Shown piece by piece: positions 16,236 through 23,258 of a stretch of DNA of 32,766 bases. Location of the stretch: contig JAIEPM010000471.1 of the NCBI GenBank assembly GCA_019748395.1, forward strand, positions 1 to 32,766, read 5' to 3'. Numbering within the stretch: the stretch's first letter is position 1; the number at the start of each line of letters is the position of its first letter. Source of the stretch: Candidatus Obscuribacterales bacterium. GTDB taxonomy: Bacteria > Cyanobacteriota > Vampirovibrionia > Obscuribacterales > Obscuribacteraceae. Under the pieces are notes generated by a model. It was not told the DNA's origin. It ran no database searches and saw only the letters and a program-made list of their open reading frames with translations. The position numbers were made by a program, and so were the translations under genes.

Positions 16236-18137
16236 GTGGGTTTTGAGGACTGGCAGCTTTTGAAGCGACTAAATGAATTATTTGCTTTAGCCAACGTGGA
16301 AGCTCGACACGGCTTGCTGTTCAGTCGTTTGTTTTTCGGGGTGTTTGTCGGCGCCTTAATTTCGCTGCTTTACAGCGATTCTCCTATTCTTGAGACCATG
16401 GAACTGGGAATGCTGAACTGGCGATATAAAATTGCCGATCTGACAAGCCGACAGCCCTGGTTTCCGCATCCGGCAAATGAAGCCCGGGCCAAAATCGTAA
16501 TTGTTGCTTTTGACAACGATTCTCAGTTTGAGCTCGGTTGTGCTCGTTTCAACGATCCTCTGGCACAGGCGAGATTGGCCGAGTTGATCGGTCGAATTGA
16601 AGAAGCTCGCCCGGCAACTGTGGTTATTGATCTGGATTTACGTGGAGCTGCTAATCATGCACTTTCTGATGTGATGAGCTATCACCGCAATGTGGTGCTT
16701 TCACTCTTCGGCTCGCTGGAAGGCAGCACCGATTTGCCTTCGGCCGAATTTATTCAGCATGCCGCCACCGGTTATCGAGAATTGATCAAGGAGCCTGGCG
16801 GTATGGTCGTGCGCTTACCCGATCAAGTACCGGAGCCGCACACAGGCGAGCCGACCGGCACCGAACAGGTGCCGTCCCTGACCAGAGCGATTTTGTTGCC
16901 GCTCAGAGCAAGTTACGGGGTTGATTACGGAGCAAGGCTTTCGCCCGCTTATCCCGATCAGTATGCCTATATCAATTACCATCGTGTTGATTATCCGAGC
17001 TATCCCATGTGGAAAGTGCTTGAAGCTGATTTCAACCCGGAACTGTTCAAAGATAAGATTGTGCTGGTCGGCTCGACGCTTACGACTCGTATTAAAGACC
17101 CGCAGCAGGCGCGCTCACCTTTTCGTGCAAAAAGTTCTGAAATTGAAATTGAAGCTGATGCAATTGCCAGCGTGATCAATAATGACCTGATCTGGAGTTT
17201 CCCGCATACATACAGCAAGCAATTTCTTTTGATTGTCGGGGCGCTGATTGGTGCCATGGCATCCGCGCTTCCTCTTGGCCGGCGTACACTGGCAACCTTG
17301 CTTTCGGGAATTATTTTACTGATTCTCGCTCAGTATAGTTTTCAGGCTTTGCATATTCTTTTGCCTGTGGTGGCACCGATGGTGGTGATTATTACCGGTT
17401 ACATCCTGGGCACCGTTATTTACCTGGACACCGGTTTGCGCCAACGAAATCGCGAACTGGCTGCTGCCCGCGAAATGATGCAGGTTCGCGCCGAAGAAGA
17501 GAGAAAACGCATTGCCGAAGATCTCCATGACGAAACCTTGCCTGCACTTTCATCAATCGCTCGCATGGTTGATGACATGACTTCAGAATATGGCGACAGT
17601 CCGGCGCCGCGACGCATGCGCGAAAGGCTGGATACTACTATTCAGGAGATGAGAAGAGTTATTAACGATTTGCATCCATCTGTTCTGGAGACCATGGGTT
17701 TTGTTCCGGCGCTGGAAAATCTAGTGCATATCCTAGAGCGAGAGTTCCGAATTTCGTGTAAGTTCAGTGCAGACCCCGAAATTCAGGAGGATGACGTGCC
17801 TGACTTTGCCAAGTTGCAAGTTTATCGGATCGTGCAGGAGTGCCTGAACAATATAAGAAAGCATTCTCAGGCCGATATTGCTGAAATTGCGCTCAGCAAA
17901 GAAAAGGATTCATTGCGTATTTCAGTTCTGGACAACGGTAAGGGTATAGACCCGAAGGCTATCAGACCCGACTCTCATGGACTCTTAAACATAAGACATC
18001 GCGCTGCTCTGATCGGAGCAAGTGTCGAGTGGCTTAAACCAGGTAATTATCGAAACGGAACCGAATTTGTGCTAATTATGCATACCGGTGTCAGCAGAGA
18101 AACTGAAGCAGTGAAAGGACTGGATAAAAAAGTATGA
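16236..18137 (+). CDS. CHASE2-domain sensor histidine kinase (NarL/DesK-type)
   Basis: A 633-residue kinase. One membrane helix (about 26-46) leads to an extracytoplasmic CHASE2 domain (about 47-315), recognisable from D-L-T-S-R-Q-P, K-I-V-I-V-A-F-D-N-D-S-Q-F and the terminal F-K-D-K-I-V-L-V-G-S-T segment. Three membrane helices follow between about 325 and 405. A cytoplasmic linker helix leads to the HisKA_3 motif E-R-K-R-I-A-E-D-L-H-D-E with H431, then an ATPase domain with C-L-N-N-I-R-K-H-S-Q-A and D-N-G-K-G-I. Start: no ATG lies early in this frame; GTG 16236 or TTG 16257 are candidates and neither has a strong ribosome site. The stop overlaps the regulator's start (ATGA), so the two are translationally coupled partners. 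Confidence 0.9.
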   Translation: MGFEDWQLLKRLNELFALANVEARHGLLFSRLFFGVFVGALISLLYSDSPILETMELGMLNWRYKIADLTSRQPWFPHPANEARAKIVIVAFDNDSQFELGCARFNDPLAQARLAELIGRIEEARPATVVIDLDLRGAANHALSDVMSYHRNVVLSLFGSLEGSTDLPSAEFIQHAATGYRELIKEPGGMVVRLPDQVPEPHTGEPTGTEQVPSLTRAILLPLRASYGVDYGARLSPAYPDQYAYINYHRVDYPSYPMWKVLEADFNPELFKDKIVLVGSTLTTRIKDPQQARSPFRAKSSEIEIEADAIASVINNDLIWSFPHTYSKQFLLIVGALIGAMASALPLGRRTLATLLSGIILLILAQYSFQALHILLPVVAPMVVIITGYILGTVIYLDTGLRQRNRELAAAREMMQVRAEEERKRIAEDLHDETLPALSSIARMVDDMTSEYGDSPAPRRMRERLDTTIQEMRRVINDLHPSVLETMGFVPALENLVHILEREFRISCKFSADPEIQEDDVPDFAKLQVYRIVQECLNNIRKHSQADIAEIALSKEKDSLRISVLDNGKGIDPKAIRPDSHGLLNIRHRAALIGASVEWLKPGNYRNGTEFVLIMHTGVSRETEAVKGLDKKV

Positions 18138-18859
18138 CGATTCTGATAGCAGATGATGAAGAGCGCGATCGCAGCTGGTTGAAAGACCTGCTGGTCAAAA
18201 ATGTCCCGGAGGAAGGTCCGATTCACGAAGCTTCCGATGGGCAGGCTGCTGTTGAAATGGCAGTCAAATTGAAGCCTAAATTGGTCTGTCTTGACATCAA
18301 GATGCCGCATCTGTCAGGGATAAAGGCGGCAGAGCAAATACTTGCTGAATTGCCTCGTACCGGTGTGATTATACTTTCCAACTTTTCCGATGAAGTTTAT
18401 GTCAGGCAGCTCTGGAAAGTAGTGCCGGGCGACAGCGTTTTCGGTTATGTTTTGAAAAGCGCTTCCAATGAGCAAGTAGTCGAGGCCGTGCGGGCCATAC
18501 TCTCCGGCGATTGTTGGATACATCCCGGCATTTCGCGTGTGATCCAGCGCACGCAGAACCGAGCTACCAGTCTTACTGCCGCTGAATTTGAGGCACTTGT
18601 ATGTATTGCTCTTGGTCTTACCGATTCTTCGATTGCCAGAAGGCTTTACTTGACTGAAAAAGCAGTGCAATCACGATTGAAATCACTTTATTCCAAGCTG
18701 GCGATTCCAGGCAGAGGTGAGCAGCAAGACACTGAATACAACCAGCGTTGCCGGGCTGTTTATCTGTCTTATAGAAGAGGGCTGATCAATCAATCCGAGC
18801 TTGATGATTGGGAGCAAAAGTTATTTGACGGCAAGGTTGGAGGCGAAAAGCAACAATGA
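18134..18859 (+). CDS. NarL/LuxR-type response regulator
   Basis: A 241-residue regulator. The receiver has acidic residues D7, D8 and E9, phosphoacceptor D54 in C-L-D-I-K-M-P-H-L-S-G, and the conserved Lys in G-Y-V-L-K-S-A-S. The LuxR-type helix-turn-helix (about 152-200) reads L-T-A-A-E-F-E-A-L-V-C-I-A-L-G-L-T-D and S-I-A-R-R-L-Y-L-T-E-K-A-V-Q. About 35 further residues follow the usual end, rich in Arg/Tyr then Asp/Glu. The gene overlaps the CHASE2 kinase by 4 nt upstream and the secreted-protein gene by 4 nt downstream, so all three should be made together. It should be phosphorylated by the kinase and regulate transcription, plausibly of the neighbouring surface genes. Confidence 0.93.
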   Translation: MTILIADDEERDRSWLKDLLVKNVPEEGPIHEASDGQAAVEMAVKLKPKLVCLDIKMPHLSGIKAAEQILAELPRTGVIILSNFSDEVYVRQLWKVVPGDSVFGYVLKSASNEQVVEAVRAILSGDCWIHPGISRVIQRTQNRATSLTAAEFEALVCIALGLTDSSIARRLYLTEKAVQSRLKSLYSKLAIPGRGEQQDTEYNQRCRAVYLSYRRGLINQSELDDWEQKLFDGKVGGEKQQ

Positions 18860-20643
18860 GTTCAGCAGAGCAAGAAAGAAAAGCGCCGACCCTTCTGCCC
18901 TTTAGTTTTAGGGCGAAGCTTCCTGTCAGAGCCTCCAGTCTGGGCTTGCTTTCGGCTTTCTTGCTCTTTTCCGCTGCTTTCACTGCCTCTAAAGCTCAGG
19001 AACTTTCAAAGACAAGTAAGAGCGCTCGAATGCAACTTTCTGGACATCTGAAAGTAAACAAGAGAGCTGATGCTGAAGCCGGTGTTCAGTTGTTGGAGAC
19101 CATTATCAGCCGCGTTATGAACATTCCGCAGGTTGCCCTTACTAAGTCCGCCGGTTCGCAAATGCTGGCCCAAAACTTCAAGCAGAGCAGCTCACAGTCC
19201 AAGCAGGGTGTTGATTATAAGCTGGCGATTCGTCCCAAGGAAACCGGTAAGGTATTTGCGGCGCCTTCACCCTCAGTGCAAATACAGGGTGCTCCTGCCG
19301 ACTTCGCGATGGATTATGTGGCTCCGACTGCAACTTATATTGCGCCGGGAACAATTGCTCTCAAACCAAGCTCGGCTGCAGTTCATGGCTCGCTAATGAG
19401 TAAACAGCAGTCTCAAGAGCTTTTAGACCGGGATTCTTTGATATCAAGCGAAGAAGCTGAGTCCTGGAAAGGAAGCTCCATGTCTAAAATTGCTCTGAAA
19501 AACGAGCTGCCGTCCGGGCGGCGCTCTCTTGCTCAGGCTGGGCAAAGCTCGAATGCGGCAGGGTTCTGGGAAGCACAAAGTAAGCTGCAAGCTAATGCAA
19601 GTAATCTTCCGGCAAGCAATATGGGCAAGGCAAGCCGATCTGTAAATTTGAACAGCCTGCCCAGTTATGAAGATGCTCAAAGAAAAAATCCGGAGCTGGC
19701 TTCGGCTGTTAATAAGCTTTATAAATTAGGACGTAAACTGGAAGAAGTTCAACAACTACCTCAGCAGCTCGCTTCAGCCGACAGCCGCAGCCGGGCTAGA
19801 TATGACGGCACCCCAAGAAGCCTGGATATTCAAGACGAGCGTCCGCTTGTAAAAGACGCTCGCAGCACTGAACTGGCTTCTGCCGGCGCATCGGCATCTT
19901 CATATGGAGCTCCTCTTTCCTTTGGCGGAGCTGCCGGCGGTGGCGCCGGCTATGGAAGCAGCGGCAATTCTGCAAATGCTTTCGACTCTCAGTCAGGTTC
20001 TTTTGCGCCTGCCAAAAAGGCAAAAGCCGAAATTGCAAGAATTGCCCAGGCTCCCTCACCGCCGGCAGCACCTGCGGCTTCACCCGGCGGCTCGGGACTT
20101 TTGTTTGCCGGCAAAGAAAGAGATTTTGAGAGGCGCGAGCAAAAGTCCGATAGTAAAAGGCAGATCATTGCTGCCGAGCCCAGGCTGGCAGCTAAGGACA
20201 AGATTGCACTTTTGCCGCCGAATGTCGCTACGGGAATTCCCCTGGTGGGGCTTGGAAGCTCGGAAACACAAACAGTTCAGTCGCTTGGACGAATCGGTAA
20301 ATTGAAGCAGCAAAAAATCAAAAACTGGACTGTTTATTCCTGGACCAAAAAAGATTCGACAAGCGAATCTTTGCAGTTATTTTTTAAGCATGGTCAATTG
20401 GATGCCATTCGCATATACGACCCGAGCTTAATTGCTTCCGACTTCGGCGTATTGCCTGGAGACCAGCTTGCTGCTGTCAAAGAGCGTTTTGGAGAACCGG
20501 CTTTTCTTTTGCCCGAGCCGGGCTCTTCCGTCGGCGGCAAAAACTATATTTATCCAATAAGCCAGGTGGGCTTTCAGTTAGTCAGGCAGGCCGGAGAGGG
20601 TTCTCCGCTTGTGCAGAGTGTTCTCATCTTCTCTGTGAAGTAG
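18856..20643 (+). CDS. Secreted low-complexity protein, function unknown
   Basis: A 595-residue exported protein overlapping the response regulator by 4 nt. A long basic N-terminal region (F-R-A-K-L-P-V-R) and hydrophobic core (about 32-46) end in A-S-K-A-Q-E, a plausible signal peptidase site. The middle is Ala/Ser/Gln/Gly-rich and probably disordered, with a Gly-rich patch near 355-375. The last 130 residues look folded and beta-rich and include D-F-G-V-L-P-G-D-Q-L-A-A-V-K-E-R-F-G-E-P, a pattern seen in BamE/SmpA-like and related small envelope domains; that similarity is from memory and uncertain. Its coupling to a sensor kinase and regulator suggests an input or output component of that pathway. 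The Gly-rich section resembles that of the divergent VIT/VWA protein. Confidence 0.8.
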   Translation: MSSAEQERKAPTLLPFSFRAKLPVRASSLGLLSAFLLFSAAFTASKAQELSKTSKSARMQLSGHLKVNKRADAEAGVQLLETIISRVMNIPQVALTKSAGSQMLAQNFKQSSSQSKQGVDYKLAIRPKETGKVFAAPSPSVQIQGAPADFAMDYVAPTATYIAPGTIALKPSSAAVHGSLMSKQQSQELLDRDSLISSEEAESWKGSSMSKIALKNELPSGRRSLAQAGQSSNAAGFWEAQSKLQANASNLPASNMGKASRSVNLNSLPSYEDAQRKNPELASAVNKLYKLGRKLEEVQQLPQQLASADSRSRARYDGTPRSLDIQDERPLVKDARSTELASAGASASSYGAPLSFGGAAGGGAGYGSSGNSANAFDSQSGSFAPAKKAKAEIARIAQAPSPPAAPAASPGGSGLLFAGKERDFERREQKSDSKRQIIAAEPRLAAKDKIALLPPNVATGIPLVGLGSSETQTVQSLGRIGKLKQQKIKNWTVYSWTKKDSTSESLQLFFKHGQLDAIRIYDPSLIASDFGVLPGDQLAAVKERFGEPAFLLPEPGSSVGGKNYIYPISQVGFQLVRQAGEGSPLVQSVLIFSVK

Positions 20644-20757
20644 TAAAAGCGGATAGAACATAAAAAATCAGTCCTGATCTCGAACTAGCGGACGGGTTAG
20701 AATAAAGATCTTCCAAAGATACTTACGCGGATGTCACGAGACATTGCAGGAGGAGTC

Positions 20758-22815
20758 GTGAGCGAATCCTTGTTCAAACGTCACGAGCCGCTGTACAGCA
20801 AGTACAGACCTCAGTCACTTGGCGAGCTTGTCGGCCAGGAGGGCGTCAAACGCACTCTGGTGAATGCGATTGAACATAACAGGCTCTCTCATGCATATCT
20901 TTTTACCGGACCGCGAGGCACGGGTAAAACTTCTACTGCCAGAATTCTGGCTAAGTCCATAAATTGCAAGTCAATTGGACGCCCTACTGTAGAGCCATGC
21001 CAGAGCTGTTCTTGCTGTATAGAAATTGCGCAGGGCAGCTCGCCGGCCGTATTTGAAATTGACGCAGCTTCCAACAATAGTGTCGATGATGCCAGAGTTC
21101 TTATTGAGAGAGCGCCCTTGAAGGCGGTCGGCGGTCAGTTCAAGGTTTATATCATCGACGAATGCCACATGCTTACGAAAGAAGCTTTCAATGCGCTTCT
21201 AAAAACAATTGAAGAACCGCCGGAAGGCGTTTTCTTCATACTTGCCACCACCGAAGAGCATAAAGTTTTGCCTACAATCATCAGTCGATGCCAGAGGCTG
21301 ATGTTCAAGTTGATTGAGCAAGACTCACTGCGTGCCCATCTTCGCAATGTTGCCGACAAAGAAAATATTGAAATTGAAGACGAAGCCTTGCAGCTGATCG
21401 CTCGCCGTTCGGGCGGTGGTTTGAGAGATGCTTTGAGCAATCTCGACCAGGCCAGCTTGCTTTCTGCGCCCGGCAGTCCTGCCACAATATCCGATTTACT
21501 TCGCTTGCTCGGCGCGTTGCATGAAGATGTGCTTCTGGACATCAGCAGTCAAATTGCCGAACGTTCCGGACAGGCTGTTATTGCCTCTGTTAACAAATTG
21601 CTTTCTGAGGGACGTGAACCGCAGGTGGTGCTACAGGAATTGTCTAGACATTTTCTGAGCTTGATGAAAGCTTCTTATCTGGGCTCAGCTGAACAGCTGG
21701 ATGGCCTGAAAGCTGTGGTTCTTGGTTCGGAATCGTATCTCAAGGGTTTGATCGAACAGGGCTCCTTATTTGAACGAAGCGAACTGAGCCAAATTGTTGA
21801 GCAATTAGATCGTCTTGAGCAAACTTGCAGGCGGAGTTCACAACCGGCAATACATCTTGAAATTGGCTTGTTGGGACTCTGTCATCGTCATGATGTTTAT
21901 TTACTCAAAGACTTGCAAGCCCGAGTCCAGCTTCTGGAAGAACGCTTGAGCGGCGAGCCTGATTTATCTCAGTCCCGGGCATATCATGCGCCTCCTGCTC
22001 CGGCATCCCGAAGTCTGCAGCATCAAGAAGCACCGGCTCGGTCTTTGAGTCCGGCAAGCCAGAATACAGCTGCTCCGCATTCATCGGGGCGACCTGTTTC
22101 GGACGCATCCTTTGATAATCGCGTATCCCCGGCTGCAAATTCTGCTCCTGTAAACTCCGCTCCAGCCGCAGAAGCTGTTCCCAGCCCTCAATCCGAGCTC
22201 GAATCTGAGAGTTCCGTCCCGCAAGCAAGCCGGGAAGAATCTGCTCGCGAGCTTGCTCCGGCTGCACATGATTTGGGTGCGTCAGAACTCAATTCTGATA
22301 TCGATTATGTCTGGCAACAAATTCTGGATGAGCTGCAGCGTAGACATTTGCCGACTTTCAGTTTGGCTTCTACCCATGCTTTCCCCTTGAGTATCAGTGC
22401 TCGCGAGTTGAATATCGGGGTCATGAAAGAAGGTTTCCAGAAAATGCTGGAAAGTAAAGTCGAGCATTTGCGGGCCGCTGCGCAGGCCGTTACTTCCACT
22501 GAAATTATTGTGAAAATTCGAGTTGCAGATAATCAAGCATCGCCCAAGAAAGCTCAAGCGCCAGCCAGTCGTCCTGCTGCTCCGGCTCGGACCGAGTCCC
22601 AGTTTCCAGAGCGCAGCAATTCTGCGCCGTCGCCTGCCGGGCAAAACGAGTCTGCAACTGCTCCTGTCCGAATTGACGATGCCTTAGACAGAGCTGACGC
22701 GCCAGCGGAAGCTCCGACTTCGTCGTCAGCCTCGGCATCAGGTGAATTTGATTCGTCCATGGTCAAAGAAGCTTATAAACTTTTCGAGGGTCCTGGTTCT
22801 CGCACGATCAGGTAA
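20758..22815 (+). CDS. dnaX: DNA polymerase III subunit gamma/tau
   Basis: The clamp-loader ATPase that loads the sliding clamp and, as tau, couples polymerase and helicase. About 685 residues. The N-terminal AAA+ module shows K-Y-R-P-Q-S-L, Walker A G-P-R-G-T-G-K-T-S, a Cys4 zinc module (N-C-K then C-Q-S-C-S-C-C), Walker B I-D-E-C-H-M-L, sensor 1 L-A-T-T-E and the S-R-C arginine-finger motif. Domain III follows, then a long Ala/Pro/Ser/Glu linker and a tau-like C-terminal domain beginning near D-Y-V-W-Q-Q-I-L-D-E-L. The frame opens at ATG 20731, but AGGAGG at 20748-20753 sits before GTG 20758, which also gives the usual short lead-in to the Y-R-P motif. No frameshift site like that of E. coli dnaX was seen. 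Confidence 0.96.
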   Translation: MSESLFKRHEPLYSKYRPQSLGELVGQEGVKRTLVNAIEHNRLSHAYLFTGPRGTGKTSTARILAKSINCKSIGRPTVEPCQSCSCCIEIAQGSSPAVFEIDAASNNSVDDARVLIERAPLKAVGGQFKVYIIDECHMLTKEAFNALLKTIEEPPEGVFFILATTEEHKVLPTIISRCQRLMFKLIEQDSLRAHLRNVADKENIEIEDEALQLIARRSGGGLRDALSNLDQASLLSAPGSPATISDLLRLLGALHEDVLLDISSQIAERSGQAVIASVNKLLSEGREPQVVLQELSRHFLSLMKASYLGSAEQLDGLKAVVLGSESYLKGLIEQGSLFERSELSQIVEQLDRLEQTCRRSSQPAIHLEIGLLGLCHRHDVYLLKDLQARVQLLEERLSGEPDLSQSRAYHAPPAPASRSLQHQEAPARSLSPASQNTAAPHSSGRPVSDASFDNRVSPAANSAPVNSAPAAEAVPSPQSELESESSVPQASREESARELAPAAHDLGASELNSDIDYVWQQILDELQRRHLPTFSLASTHAFPLSISARELNIGVMKEGFQKMLESKVEHLRAAAQAVTSTEIIVKIRVADNQASPKKAQAPASRPAAPARTESQFPERSNSAPSPAGQNESATAPVRIDDALDRADAPAEAPTSSSASASGEFDSSMVKEAYKLFEGPGSRTIR

Positions 22816-22817
22816 GC

Positions 22818-23096
22818 ATGCAAGCAAGAGTCAAATTGCACGTAAAAGGTCGGGTTCAGGGTGTTTTTTATCGGCAGAGTACTCTGAGTCAGGCACGACA
22901 TTTGGGTCTTTGCGGCTGGGTCGCCAACGAAATGGACGGTTCGGTCAAAATCGATGCTCAGGGAGAAAAAGCGAAGCTGGAAAGCCTGCTGCTCTGGTGT
23001 CATAAAGGACCGCCCTCTGCAATTGTGCTTGAAATGGATGTTGAGTGGCTGGACGAGCTGGACTCCACTTATTCCAGCTTTGAAGTTAGGCGCTGA
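22818..23096 (+). CDS. acyP: Acylphosphatase
   Basis: A 92-residue enzyme of the normal family size. It hydrolyses carboxyl-phosphate bonds such as acetyl phosphate or 1,3-bisphosphoglycerate in the cytoplasm. The phosphate-binding loop G-R-V-Q-G-V-F-Y-R has catalytic R19, and G-W-V-A-N supplies N37; both essential residues are present. ATG 22818 is two bases after the dnaX stop, and GGTAAG precedes it, so it is in an operon with dnaX. Confidence 0.96.
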   Translation: MQARVKLHVKGRVQGVFYRQSTLSQARHLGLCGWVANEMDGSVKIDAQGEKAKLESLLLWCHKGPPSAIVLEMDVEWLDELDSTYSSFEVRR

Positions 23097-23258
23097 ATTT
23101 CTCTTGCTCATCTGGTTGTCAACGAAGGCGACTTGAATCTAAATAGGATAAATTAAGGTGAATTTCGGCTTCTTTTGCCGGCCGCTAAAGTTGCCTTTGT
23201 TTTGACTGGGTATATCCAGAAATGGACCGAGCTTTCGGGTTGAGGAATTGAGCTTACT
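23097..23258. other. Intergenic leader of the J-like repeat protein gene
   Basis: These 162 bases hold no gene. A possible promoter is TTGTCA (23117-23122) with CTAAAT 17 nt later; support is weak. GAGGAA near 23242-23247 probably serves as the ribosome site for ATG 23259, at slightly long spacing. I see no clear terminator for the dnaX-acyP operon here. Confidence 0.3.

Noticed and set aside
20758-22815. Internal dnaX frameshift producing a short gamma form
   Set aside because: No A-rich slippery heptamer with a following stem was found; the full-length tau frame is uninterrupted.
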